This document shows, in pieces, positions 46,575-57,837 of a stretch of 64,000 nt of DNA. This DNA comes from Madurella fahalii. Lineage: Eukaryota > Ascomycota > Sordariomycetes > Sordariales. Every line of letters starts with the position of its first letter. Position 1 is the first letter of the stretch. The position numbers were made by a program, and so were the translations under genes. The stretch is from the NCBI GenBank assembly GCA_029876055.1, contig CM056876.1:1922001-1986000 (forward strand), written 5' to 3'. The notes beneath the pieces were generated by a model that saw only the letters and a list, made by a program, of their open reading frames with translations, had not been told where the DNA came from and did no database searches.

Positions 46575-48142
46575 ATGAGGGTCTCACGAGCCACCCTGCG
46601 GCAAATACATCGGCATCTACAAGCGTCTACAAGATCAATTCCAACGAGGACATGGACTAGGAGCTATGCCGCCGCAACACCATCAATCTCAGCGGCCGAG
46701 CTGGAGTTTGGTCAGCCAGTCCATGAGACTCATCCTCACATCCTCAAAGCTGGTGAAAGTATGCCGACATCCTCGACTACAATGAGATGAGACGGACACC
46801 GGGCTGAACGGGAACTCTAGTAACCCCCGGCATCACCGCCCAAGAATATGCCGACCGTCGCGCCAAGCTCGCCTTCAGCATGCCCACCGGCGCAGTCGCT
46901 GTGCTGGCTTCCGCAGAGGTCAAATACCGCTCGGGCGCTGTCTTCTACCCCTTCCGCCAAGAATCCAACTTTCTCTACTTAACCGGCTTCTGCGAGCCGA
47001 GCTCGCTCGCCGTGATCCGCAAGACGGGTCCTTCGCTGGGCGACTACAGCTTCCATCTCTTCTGCCGTCCCAAAGACGCCTTCGCTGAGCAGTGGTCGGG
47101 CCCCTGGAGCGGCCTTCGCGCAGCCGAGGACGTCTTCAACGCCGACGAGGCAGGTGACATCCACAAGATCACCTCCCTCCTCCCGCGCCTCCTCCGCGAT
47201 GCCAGCCGCGTTTACACCGACATCCCCCTCTCCCGCGACGGCACCAGCATCGCCAGCAGCACCCACAACCCCTCCTCGGCGCTCAGCTTCGTCCTCCGCT
47301 CCCTACCCATCTCGCTCTCCACCACCCCGCTCCAGCCCCTCGTCAACACGCTCCGCGCCATCAAGTCACCCGCCGAAATCGCCGCCATGCGGCACGCGGG
47401 GCGCGTCTCCGGGCGCGGCCTCACCTCGGCCATGCGGCGGCAGTGGGACTCGGAGTCGTCCTTGCACGCCTACCTCTCGCACGCCTTCACGCAGGACGGC
47501 TGCTCGGGCGAGGCGTACGTGCCCGTCGTCGCGGGCGGGCGCAGGGGCCGCATGATCCACTACGTGCACAACACGGCGCTGCTCCGGGACGGCGAGACGG
47601 TCCTCGTCGACGCGGGCGGCGAGTACGGCTTCTACGTGACCGACATCACGCGCACCTGGCCCGTGAGCGGCAAGTTCGACCCGGCGCAGCGGGACCTCTA
47701 CGCGGCTGTGCTGCGCGTGCAGCGCACCTGCGTCTCGCTCTGCCGCGCCAGCGCGGGCCTCTCGCTTGACGAGATCCACCGCGCCGCCGAGGCCGCGCTG
47801 GCCAAGGAGCTGGCCGCCCTCGGCTTCGACGGCGGCCTCGTTGGCGGCGGCAAGAGCGGCTACAACGACGTCATGGGCGCCCTGTTCCCGCACCACGTCG
47901 GGCATTATGTGGGGCTGGACGTGCATGACGTGCCCGGCTACGGACGGGGCGTACCGCTGCGGACCGGGCACTGCGTGACCATCGAGCCGGGCGTGTACGT
48001 GCCCGACGACGAGCGGTTCCCGGTCCATTTCCGGGGCATGGCAGTGAGGATAGAGGACAGCGTCTGCGTGGATGATGATGGGCCGATTATCTTGACCACC
48101 GAGGCGGTCAAGGATGTGGAGGATATCGAGGCCCTAAGATAG
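46575..48142 (+). CDS. mitochondrial Xaa-Pro aminopeptidase, Icp55-type
   Basis: M24B metallopeptidase; yeast Icp55 trims one residue from proteins already cut by the mitochondrial processing peptidase, stabilising them. Exons 46575..46758 and 46821..48142 with a 62-nt intron (GTATGC..CTAG) give 501 residues. The first 30-35 residues are Arg-rich and acid-free (MRVSRATLRQIHRHLQ), a mitochondrial presequence. The aminopeptidase P N-domain contains FYPFRQESNFLYLTGFCEPS. All five metal ligands are visible: VDAGGEYGFYVTDITRTWP (two Asp), HHVGHYVGLDVHD (His), TIEPGVYVPDD (Glu) and RIEDSVCV (Glu). The splice restores ITPGITAQEYADRR, the usual start of the conserved N-domain. A cytosolic or nuclear aminopeptidase P is less likely given the leader. 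Confidence 0.93.
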
Positions 48143-48802
48143 GACCCTAATGTATCCTCCCGGTACAAGTCACCGTGTAAAATATGTAATAAAATGGGCC
48201 AGTATCAACCGATGGATTGATGGGTATCTAAATGTTCTCTTCCCCTGATCGCCGTTGCCGCCTTCACGGTTTTTTTAACTGCTTCCCGCTTTGCTCAACC
48301 CCCCACCTCTATCAACCTTTAAAAATCGAGCCGAGTACCGCCATCAAGAACCAATCCGTGCCTTTCCTTCGTTCTTTCTGTGATCCCATCAACCCTGGCA
48401 GAATTGTAAAAAATTCCCAGTAAATAAATGGAGATGTGCGATGTGGTTCCTCCCTACCGTAAATGACGTCAACGCGCCCCTCCATAGAACGCACGCTTGC
48501 TTTAACGCGCCGCGACACGACAAAAAATGAGACAGGAACTCAGCGCTGGTAAGACATGCAAAACATATGCCCGGGAAAGCTATGGCGAGCGTAAGTCATC
48601 CCCGTCCCTCCCCTGCTATTTACAGCCGCTGTTTTTCGGACGATACGCTCCGGGGAAATTCAAACACGGACCTAGAGCGTAGGCAGATGCTCAAGCCGTT
48701 TTCATCCCCCGAACCATAGAAACATTGGAATGTCTCAAGAAGAAAAGAAATGGAATAGAGAATATATACCAGAGCAGTTCCGGGGCGACAGAACCCCAGA
48801 AG
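48143..48802. other. convergent 3' region
   Basis: Between the stop codons of the peptidase (+) and the bHLH gene (-). AT-richer, with probable 3' untranslated sequences of both. No gene seen. Confidence 0.6.
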
Positions 48803-50329
48803 CTAGCAGAACCCTCTGGGATCGAATAATGTTCTGCTGTATGTTGGCATTGTGTATTGTGCCCGTGCCGTCGCATGGAGCAACTGCTCGAATGCCTGCA
48901 GCCTCCGCGAGAGCTCACGGTGCTCCTGCGCGATCTGCTTGTTTCGTCGCTCGAGCCAGTGTATATACTCGGTGGCCTTTGTGAGAACAGTGCCCTAGGG
49001 ACTCTTTAGCTGATTTCCTTGTCCGGGAGCCCTCGTCAATAACGAACCTTGCTGACTTTCGGTGCCCTCGACGGCTGTGTTGCGTCATCGTCGCCACCTT
49101 CCTCCGATATTGTCCGGAGCGACGGCACCGCATCCCGCAACTCAGATATCTTGTCTTTCAAGTTTGTCCGGTACTTCCGCTCGATATCGTTGTGCGCCGT
49201 CCGATCTCCTGTTTTCGGCTTCTCCTTGCCTTTCTCGCTTAGGCTTCCTTGCTTCTTTGGTACATTGGGTGGCGCCGGACGGTGCTGAGCCCCGGGCGGT
49301 TGCGGTGGGGATACGGGCTTTGGCCCTTGACTCGTACTGCTGCCCCCGAAGCCGGCTCCGAATGTCGCCGTCACGCCAGGATTCAGCCCACCAAAATTCA
49401 TACTAATATTCGACCCAAGTCCTCCCATGCTCGGTCCGGGATTCATAGCGATGGCAATCAGCCTTCTCTGCTCGGCCTCGTTCAAGGTTGGACTGTGAAG
49501 ACCGATTAACGAGTCCATCCGCAGTCCTGGCTGTGGCCTCTCCCAGCTCAACGGTGTCGAATAAAGCCCTTCGCGTGGTGGAATCTCCTGGGGCGGTGCC
49601 GAGTCGATTTTAGAAAGATGGTCCCCAAGATTGAGGGACGAGAAGCCCTCGTCGTTGTCTGATAACGCATTGTCGAGCGCACTGTCGTCAACAAATTCTT
49701 CCCCTTTTACTGTTGAAGAGGGAGGACCAGGGTCGGTGTGCCTTGAAACATGTCAGCCAGGCCGTGAAGACGGTCTTTCCCGCCACCTGTACTCACTGGC
49801 GCGTTACAGGGGCTTTTCCTTTCCTGTCCACATTTGGCCTGGAAGCCTCAAAGCCCTCCGGTATGCTGCTGAGATTCTCGTCCTTGTCGAAATCAATCCA
49901 ATAATCGACCGAGTCCAAGGGGGTTGTATCTATGCTTAGTCGAGACCGCTTCCTCTCGTGTCCATCCCTCGTTCTTGGCGCCCGAGCGGGCAGGACAGGC
50001 CTGATCTGGCTTCCAGGGCGTGATGCTGAAGACAGATTGGGCGACATGCTTGCTAGTCCAGTCAGAGGAGATGGTTGCGTACCCGAATCCAGGGACAGCG
50101 ATGTGGGAGCCGTGGACGGTGACAAGGCGAGGCTGCCGTCGGTGTTTACCCCTGCTGTATCCCATATTGAGGGCGCTTGGGTCGAACTCCTGGCCAAGTA
50201 GGGCTGATCAACGGGGTTGACAGTCTACATAATGTGAGCTATGGCACAAGGCCGGTCAAGTCGAGAACATCATACCTGGCTATTGGGCATCGAGAAGAAT
50301 TCAAGATGTCTGAGTGTGTCTGGATCCAT
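48803..50329 (-). CDS. SREBP-type bHLH transcription factor without membrane domain
   Basis: Nuclear DNA-binding regulator. Exons 50276..50329, 49797..50224, 49048..49741 and 48803..48994 (introns 51, 55 and 53 nt) give 455 residues. The N-terminus (MDPDTLRHLEFFSMPNSQ) is followed by Ser/Pro-rich sequence and a basic KRSRLS patch. The bHLH domain lies near the C-terminus. Its basic region and helix 1 read RTAHNDIERKYRTNLKDKI with the Tyr characteristic of SREBPs (normally Arg in other bHLH proteins); helix 2 is KGTVLTKATEYIHWLERRN, created by the last splice. A short leucine-zipper-like stretch follows (EHRELSRRLQAFEQLLH). The loop is long, with an acidic EEGGDDDA insert. There are no membrane helices, so it resembles the soluble fungal SrbB-like class rather than sterol-cleaved SrbA/Sre1. 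Sterol or hypoxia control is inference. Confidence 0.9.
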
Positions 50330-52464
50330 TATCGCCCCTGTGCATGCCCCTTGGTGTTGCTTGGACAATAGGGGGTATTGGTGATGGAAAGAATTGGGAC
50401 TATAGAGTTTCTCCTGCCCTCGGGTCCGCGAAGCATTCAAAAATCGAAGAAGGTGAGAGTGCAGGAAGGAATTCGATCAGCCTGCGGTTCTCTGGTCTGA
50501 GCCGATCCGATTCAACTCGCTCCGATTGATGTCCCAGGGTAACGTGCCCTAGGTTGTCAAAGTGCGGATGCTCGAGCGGCCACAATCCAGTCCTGGCTGT
50601 CTAGCCCTAATGTTTTGACTGAGAAGTACCAAGTAGGAAGCGTTGACGGCGATTTGTTGACAGGCAGCAGCGTGAGATGGTTTAGCAGTAAGGTTCCGGG
50701 GCGGGGTGCGCTCGAGTCGGTGGTGACGTCCGAGGCGGAGATCAGGAGCCCATAGCAGGTGGCGTCCGGTCAATGCTCGTGAGCCGGTCGTTGCACACCG
50801 TAGAATACGACGGGGATCGAAAGCCGGCAAGCGTGAGATGCAGGAGAAGACCGAAAACTGCCTGATTGGGCAGCCTCAAGACCGTCGAGAAGCTGCAGAG
50901 TATGGCGCACAGCGTTGTGCCTCGACCTCGTTGGATACCCGAAGATGTTCACAACCGGAAAAGCTAGGATGGCTAGGTGGCGGGGTGCGGGATATTATCG
51001 TGGGACAATGCAGGCATGTACTGCCATGCTCGAGCAAGACCCAAAAAGGGGGGGAAGAGGCGTGATACACAAACGAATGCGAAGAGGGTGGGGTATAGTG
51101 AGACGAGAGGGTGAGAGTGAATGAATGAAAAAAGGGTTGGCGAGCTGCCGCGGGCGCCGTGATGATGAGTACCGGAATCCCGAGGGTAGGCTTCAGGACG
51201 GTCAGGTGTACGGACAGCCGAGAATGGAGGAGAGATACAGAATAGACACGGAGGATCGGGAGCGGATGATGATGAGCAGGACACCCACGCCGGGCGACCT
51301 GCTGGGGACAGCGGCTCTGGCCGGGTAACGGCAATAGGCTGAGGGCTAGCAGCAGACCCCCGAAATAATTCAGGCTCCCTGGGAATTGAGGAGGCAAGGT
51401 CAGGTAAGGTAGGATAGGCCGATTATGGAAGGGACACTCCTTGTGCTGGAAACGGGAGACAAGACAACGCGGCGGAAAGCTCGATAAGGTCACACGCGGT
51501 CCCGTCCACAGACAAGTGGCTCTTTTTTTTTTTTTTTTACCCTCGTTTCTTGTCACCCCGTCGAGGCTACTTAGGACGGGCGCCCGAAAGAGCGAGCGGG
51601 ACGAGACCTCGAGGCAAGCCGATTGGACTAGGTGCTGTTCAGAAATTGTCGTTGTGGCCTGACTTTCGCCATGGAAGATGCATTCAGAAAATCACCCTCT
51701 GGGGAGCTGCCGCGCGAGGCCAATCAGGATGTTCGGTGCTCTGACGCAAAGCTTTTGATTTTGGGCCCATTTGCCCTGGAAATCATGCCACTTTTTTCAT
51801 GGGGAAAGGCTGCGAGGGGCGCCAGCTCCGCAGCCAAGGCGGCAGTGGCTGCAAGGATTTCTCACTGTGATTGGGCAGAGGCCCTTCCGGTGGCTGTCAG
51901 CCTTACCGTTGCGTGCAATCCGCGAGGTCTGGACCCTTTTGAGGTCAGCAGCTCCAAGATTGCTCCCCTGCGGATCTGGTCCAACTGGATCCACTGCGGG
52001 TTTTCTGGATTTCCCGCCGCTAAAACACACGCGACCCCCACAGCAGATTCTATTCTGCGACTTTTGCGGAAGCAGACAGTGCCAACGGTTTGCATCGAAG
52101 CCACAGCTTGGGCTGGCTCACAGGCGCCGCGGTATTGCGTGAAAGCCCTTGTTTATCGATCCAAAAAGCCCTCATAAAGGACGGTAGGTTTTGTTGACGA
52201 GTGGACAAAACGTATGCCATTGACAATGTGGAGGATGTGGACCCTAACCCTAGATTAGCATCGCCTGAGGCAGATCTCCAGCTGGCAATCGTGGGGCTCC
52301 GAGCTTCACGGACGGGACGGGAGTCCGGGCTTCAAGCGACGAGCAACAACCTTAATCCGAGGACCACAGAGACGGCGGGGGTTTACGATTCTTTTAAGGG
52401 CAAGCCCTGACGCAAGGTTAACGGTCTCTGTCTTTGGAAAGAGTATCACGCAAGTTGCAATAGA
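50330..52464. other. long divergent upstream region, bHLH / ATG12
   Basis: About 2.1 kb between two divergent start codons. The half nearer the bHLH gene is pyrimidine-rich on that gene's strand and could be a long 5' leader; a poly-T run lies at about 51523..51539. A frame of 226 codons (50876..51556, minus) is Ser/Pro/His-rich low complexity and is not called. An AACCCTA telobox-like element occurs near 52242. Confidence 0.55.
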
Positions 52465-52986
52465 ATGGCATCTTCACCGCCGCCAAATCACGCCGCACCG
52501 AGTGGGCCGATGACCTTGTCGGACAGTTCCCCGCCTGCATCTCCTGACCTCGAAGGACGAGATTCTCCGGATCTCCCTCTTACGATGCACGCATCCACAG
52601 TACTGATGACGCTCCCGCGAGACGCTAGGGCCGCCCTCGCCGCTGCGGGGAGCTTCCCACAGGAGAAGATCGTGGTTCGATTCAAACCGGTCGGCTCAGC
52701 GCCCCCAATACGTCACGAGCTGGTCAGGGTTGCTAGCGAGCACAAGTTTGAATTCGTTGTAGCTTGTCTCAGAAAAACCCTCAAAGTTAATGAGACTGGA
52801 AGCGTGTTCCTATATGTGAACAGCACCTTTGCGCCGGCACTCGATGAGGTGGTCGGCAATTTATGGAGGGTACGTTACTCCTCGCTGTTGGGGCGGAGGG
52901 CCTTGCGTATTAACATATTCCAGTGCTTCAAAGACTCGAACAATCGGCTCAACGTCTCGTATTCGGTCACGCCCGCGTTTGGGTAA
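52465..52986 (+). CDS. ATG12: ubiquitin-like autophagy protein Atg12
   Basis: Ubiquitin-like modifier conjugated by Atg7 and Atg10 to Atg5; the conjugate with Atg16 lipidates Atg8 on the phagophore. Exons 52465..52869 and 52924..52986 with a 54-nt intron give 155 residues. A disordered N-terminus of about 60 residues precedes the fold, which starts at [16 protein letters not shown]. The conserved core continues with [34 protein letters not shown] and, across the intron, LWR then [20 protein letters not shown]. The protein ends on the Gly needed for conjugation; no processing is required. The intron is a multiple of three and has no stop in frame, so the unspliced frame (173 residues) is also open and would insert 18 residues into the last part of the ubiquitin fold. 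The spliced form matches the family. Confidence 0.93.
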   Translation: MASSPPPNHAAPSGPMTLSDSSPPASPDLEGRDSPDLPLTMHASTVLMTLPRDARAALAAAGSFPQEKIVVRFKPVGSAPPIRHELVRVASEHKFEFVVACLRKTLKVNETGSVFLYVNSTFAPALDEVVGNLWRVRYSSLLGRRALRINIFQCFKDSNNRLNVSYSVTPAFG

Positions 52987-53156
52987 CCAGGTCAAAAGTC
53001 CATGTTGTCATTTGCGAGGCCGAGGAAACGATCCAGATGGTATCCGCTAAGATGCTATCAAATTGCAGCCGCCAAAGCCGCTGCGTGCTCAGTTATCACA
53101 ACGCTTAACCCATATGCATATGCCTGAAAATGCAGCCGAGGACCCGTTGGCCACGC

Positions 53157-54216
53157 CTACACGCCCTTGACCGTGCTGACGAACGCCTCTAACTCCTCCT
53201 TTGGAATAGGATATGTGTGCTCAGGCGCAGGATACTCCCGGCTCTTCACCTCGTCCCGGTAAGCCTCGATAGCCCTGAGGCTTTCCGACCAGACATCGCC
53301 ATACTTCTTGACGAATTTGGGAAGAAACCTGCCGGGCGGGAAGTTGCCCGTCATGTCGATCTGCACCAGGACCTGGCCGGAACAGCCATTGCCGGCGCCT
53401 ATCCCGATGGTCGGGATGGACAATTTCTGGGTGATAATGGCGGCGACCTCGGCTGGAACGGCTTCTAGGACCACGGCGAAGCAGCCGGCTTCCTGGACTG
53501 CGAGGGCATCCTCGAGCACTTTCACCGCGTTGAGAGCTGTTTTCCCCTGGACGCGGAACCCCCCGAGGGCATTCTGCCGCTGCGGGGTCAAGCCTACATG
53601 GCCAAGGACAGGAATGCCGGCAGTGGTGATCCTCTCAACGGTGGGAGCCATCTCCTTACCCCCTTCCAACTTGACGCCCTGCACGCGGCCCTCCTTGATG
53701 AAACGGATTGCCGTCTCTAGCGCTTGTGCAGGGGATATCTCATATGATCCCATGGGGAGGTCGCCAATCTAGAGGGAGACTTGTGGTTGGCGAATGAAGA
53801 CAAGGAATGGGGAGAGACGGACATACGGTGAAAGCAGCTTTCGTTGCGCGTGCGACAGACCGGCAGTGAAGCAGCATCTCTTCCACTAATACTTCGCTTG
53901 TATCCTCCATCCCCAGGGCGACCATGGCCAGACTATCTCCAACTAAGATCGTGTCCATGCCGGCAGCATCGGCGACATGTGCACTGGGAAAGTCGTGTGC
54001 CGTCATCATGGTTATAGGCTCACCCCTCTTGTGCATCGCCCGGAGAGTGCCGACGGTAACCTTCTTCCTAGGATTGGTTAAAGGCGTGCCCATCGGCGAG
54101 TGCGAGCTCTGTCTGGCGTGTTGGCGGCTCAAGAGCAGAGGTCTGAGGGTAGTGTGCGACGGTCGCGTGCTCCTCCACATGGAAGCACACGACCTTGCGA
54201 GCGGGTATAGGTACAT
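53157..54216 (-). CDS. ketopantoate hydroxymethyltransferase (pantothenate synthesis)
   Basis: 3-methyl-2-oxobutanoate hydroxymethyltransferase: makes ketopantoate from alpha-ketoisovalerate and methylene-tetrahydrofolate, the first committed step to pantothenate and CoA. Exons 53827..54216 and 53157..53768 with a 58-nt intron give 333 residues. Family blocks are VTVGTLRAMHKRGEPITMMT, TAHDFPSAHVADAAGMD, ILVGDSLAMVALGMEDT, then after the intron IGDLPMGSYEISP, GVKLEGGKEMAP, PVLGHVGLTPQRQNALGG and IGIGAGNGCSGQVLVQIDM. Metal-binding acids (in VGDSL) and the catalytic Glu in VLEAVP are present. The N-terminal 45 residues are Arg/Ser-rich with few acids, consistent with a mitochondrial leader. Its stop codon lies 170 bp from the convergent ATG12 stop. 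Confidence 0.94.
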
Positions 54217-55905
54217 TGGTACTTGTGCTGCACAATAACGCCTAGGGGTGTTAGGGCGATGAAAATAATTACAAGGAACTTGGCATAAAAATTCCGAAGC
54301 GACGATGCAAAGTGTAAGAATGAAAGGGAAGAAAGCAAATGGGGCCCGCCCTTGGGGCGACTTTGCGCCGTTTTTATCACCAGGTCATGATGGTTTTTGC
54401 TGCGTAGAATTGAGTATCACCGAGATTCGGCTGGAGTTGTCCCAGGTCGGCGGCCCCCTTTCTCAAGGTTCAGGCCGGCTTGCATTCGGCCGGGTCTACA
54501 CTCATCGATTTGATTGGTTGCTCGCCGGGTTTGGGGGGCGATGTTGGAGCCGAGGCACTGGTTCGTGAGGCTTCCTGTTCTTTCAGCACCGAGTGGAATC
54601 GAGCAGCACAGCTTTCCTATGATTTCCGGATGCGCGTCTCTGACCACTTGCATCAGATAAGATTGCCAGAATACCTGAGCCGGCTAAGGCCCTAGCCTTA
54701 CCCTGCGGTCTCTCAGCTAGCCTCATCTGATTTCGGGGTGTGGCGAAAATCCAGAGGTGTCAGCAGGCAACGGTTTAACCGTCGAGTTTGTTGGCCACTA
54801 ACAGAGGTCGACCGCGTTTAACCCCCAAGTTCTACCGTCGAGGGGATTAGAGTCAAGACACCACCGGTCCTAGGTCTTCCAGCAAAACGTGCGTGTGACC
54901 TGCTCGCATCACTGCTCTGCTGGGGGTTCACTTATCCGAACTAGCCGTCCCACATTGCTCCCAGATTGCCCCGCTCGGGCAGTCAAGGGGTTCAAGTTCC
55001 CTAATCTTCTCTTGTAAACGGTTTCACAGAGTAATTTCGATCTCCGTCTCTTAGTTTCTGCATCAGATAACTTCAAGGGACTTGGTCTTGCTCTTGCATT
55101 AATAACCTGAAGCGGTGTGACTGTTTGGATTTAGCAAGAGACAAAGAGCAAATACCGCGCCGTTTACCTCCAATAGGATTGCGTCACTGCACCTGCCCCG
55201 CACTGCCTTACCCCTGTCGTTCTTGCACAGTGGGATCGTTGGGCCGCTTGTCATGGCCCTGCAATTGCCCAAAGCAGGAGAAATCAAGTAAAAGACTGTT
55301 TCATTTGACAGGTCCAGATTCGGCTGACTGGGCCGGTTTGCATGTTGCCCTGAAAACGCACTAATCCAGTTGTCCCCGGCTGAGTGGCTGGCAGCTGGTC
55401 TTGCCACGGCGGCCACGGCGGCCCCTTTATCGGCAACGGTTCTGAATGCTCCAGCACCTTATCGTTCTCGGTGGCGCCCCTCCCTCCACTGCCCGTCCTG
55501 ACGTCGTGGCCCGTAGACTTGGTCAAATGGTCAAATCGCTTGCCTTCCTTCGCCCCCTTGCTTTCCCAGAACTCTCAAGTGCATACTAAGGCGCAAACAG
55601 ACGCCCATCAGGTACGAGCTTTGGACACCCACCTGTAGATCACGCTGAGTCAACGGATCAACCCCTCGCCCTTCGGTATAAGGCTATCAATTTGCCCAAT
55701 TTACACTCCCTTCGTTCCGTGCATTCCATTTGTCCTCCGCATTCCGCTTGCATCTCACTCGCCGCTTGCCCGTCTAACACCCGCCAACCCAGTTACCTAC
55801 TGCCCCGATAACGATTCACACATCCAATCTGCCAGCGTCGCCAACTCGATCCAAGACCTCCCGAAGCGCAGTGCAGAAGCTTGGATACCAGCGACCACCG
55901 TCAAG
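54217..55905. other. intergenic, upstream of UBC8 and of panB-like gene
   Basis: 1.7 kb between divergent genes. The 200 bp before the UBC8 start (about 55690..55890) are pyrimidine-rich, as is common for fungal leaders. A T-arm-like string near 54987 does not belong to a complete tRNA. No gene seen. Confidence 0.55.
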
Positions 55906-57071
55906 ATGGCGTCCCCGCGCCGCAGGATCGAGACAGATGTGAGTTGCCTGGTCTCGAAGCGGCCTGATGAGCCTGTGACATTACTGACTTTGGGCCACGT
56001 TGACGCCCGGTCTCTAGGTCATGAAGATGTATGGTTTTTCCGCCTCGCGGATCTCCAGATAATGTTCCCCACCAGACGCTGAACGCAGTGCAGGCTCATG
56101 AGCGACTACGAAGTGACTTTGGTCAACGATAACAGTATGTTGAGATCTCCTAGTTTTCGTCCGGCGCCTGTCGGTGACTGACGCGTGATATTCCTGCAGT
56201 GTAAGCCGAACCGATGTCGCGCATCGACTGCGGCTTTTGGGCTAATCCGGGGCGACTCGACACAGGCAAGAGTTCTACGTGCGGTTTAAGGGTCCCGCAG
56301 AAAGTCAGTCGGCCCTCGACACCTCCCCCATCCCGAACCCAATCCCGGCGATGATATCCTGCTGACATGGCTCCGCAAACAATACAGCTCCCTTCGAAGG
56401 CGGCATCTGGAAGGTCCACGTCGAGTTGCCGGACCAGTACCCCTACAAGTCCCCGAGTATCGGCTTTGTCAACCGGATTTTCCACCCGAATATCGATGAA
56501 CTGTAAGTAGGAGGAAGAGGAGGAGCAGGAGGAAGTGCGAAAGAGGAAGCCACGGTCCCACGATTCATACCTATACATGCCCGGCGCACTCGCTATCCCA
56601 TGAAGAGATGCGGCCGAGGGCTGGAGCATGGAGATCCGGGGAAAAGGAAAGAACGAATGGCTAAGAAGCTGGACTAGGTCGGGATCGGTTTGCCTGGACG
56701 TCATCAACCAGACGTGGTCGCCCATGTACGACATGATCAACATCTTCGAGGTGTTTCTTCCGCAACTGCTGCGCTATCCGAACCCGTCGGACCCGCTGAA
56801 CGGAGAGGCAGCGGCTTTGTTGATGAGGGAGCCTAAGAGCTATGACAGCAAGGTCAAGGGTGCGTTTATCTTGAGGCAATGTGGGGTTAGCATGACGCCT
56901 CTCTGACCGATTCCATTCAATGCAGAATACGTCCAAAAGTATGCCAGCAAGGAGGCTGCGGACGAGGCCGGTGCCGAGAGCGAAGAAGATGATGATTTGT
57001 CCTCGGTAGGTAGCTTTGGGGATGATGACGACGAGGAACAGCAAGCCGCGGGGCAGATGGACGACGTATGA
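55906..57071 (+). CDS. UBC8: ubiquitin-conjugating enzyme E2, UBC8/UBE2H type, with 11-nt and 1-nt exons
   Basis: E2 enzyme; yeast Ubc8 works with the GID/CTLH ligase to degrade gluconeogenic enzymes. Proposed exons: 55906..55938, 56018..56028 (11 nt), 56094..56134, 56200 (1 nt), 56266..56303, 56388..56502, 56678..56859 and 56926..57071, total 567 nt, 188 residues. The N-terminus [22 protein letters not shown] and [40 protein letters not shown] are hallmarks of the UBC8 class. The catalytic Cys is in [13 protein letters not shown]. An acidic tail ([20 protein letters not shown]) ends the protein, as in UBE2H. The frame between LVNDN and QEFYVRF needs a Met codon assembled as A, T and G from three exons. 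Alternatives are a single 128-nt intron with donor GTTGAG at 56138 (adds one Ser) or acceptor GCAAG at 56270 (loses Met-Gln, changes Glu). All other introns are canonical. Confidence 0.88.
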
Positions 57072-57837
57072 TGCCGTAGGCAGGGCTTGAAGCGCATTTT
57101 TATGGTCAAGGCATGAAAAGCGGTTGGGATTCATCATACCCTCAGTTTTTAACGCTGGACTGCATTATGTTTTTTGGAGTTGAATATGGTTTGGCTTTGG
57201 TCTTACGTTTGGCTTCGACAACTCGCCCCTTACTCTCTTAGTCTAACATGAATTACCGGACGGAGTGCACAGGCTGGAGCGGTAGATTGGCGTGGGTTAG
57301 GTTATCTCTGGGTAGCTAGGGGACGTCTTGTGATGGAGTCCGAATTAAGAGATTGGACAGACTTTCTTGGACTAGGAAATGTGTCGGGTTCTGTTCGAAT
57401 ATCTCGCGTGTGGTTTTGATGATCCGAAGAAAAACAGCGGTCGCGTAAAATGTGACGGGATAAGGGCGGGAGAGGCTTGCTGCTGTCCATGGACGCTGCC
57501 TCCCCCAGCCAACCCCCCCGGGAGCTCCTCACAAAGGCAACCGTTATCAAACTAATTCTGGGGTTACCACCTAGCATCAACCACTGAAATAGTATAATCT
57601 CAATTTAAAGATGGCAAGCGGCCGCTATGATTCCGTGGACAACCCCACAGTGCCCTATCCCGAAGCTTTAATCCGGCAACACTCCGTTCATGACCACTGT
57701 GAAAAAGACGTACCTGGACAAAATACCCGAACACCCAAACTCCAAATATGCATCCCAGGGTATCACTATCCTAATCGTAAACCCATGGTCACAGTCGTGA
57801 GATCATTAACACCCGGAGCTCGGAGCGCCCAGCCGGT
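57072..57837. other. convergent 3' region, UBC8 / CWC16-like
   Basis: Between the stop codons of the two convergent genes. A plus-strand frame 57611..57859 overlaps the other gene's end and has no recognisable domain. No gene called. Confidence 0.6.

Noticed and set aside
50876..51556. 226-codon minus-strand open frame upstream of the bHLH gene
   Set aside because: Ser/Pro/His/Leu low complexity from a pyrimidine-rich leader; better explained as promoter or 5' untranslated sequence.
51632..52177. 181-codon plus-strand open frame upstream of ATG12
   Set aside because: No recognisable domain, and a second overlapping frame is open for similar length; no evidence for either.
54980..55010. GGGGTTCAAGTTCCC, a T-arm-like sequence
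   Set aside because: No matching acceptor or anticodon arms upstream; not a tRNA.
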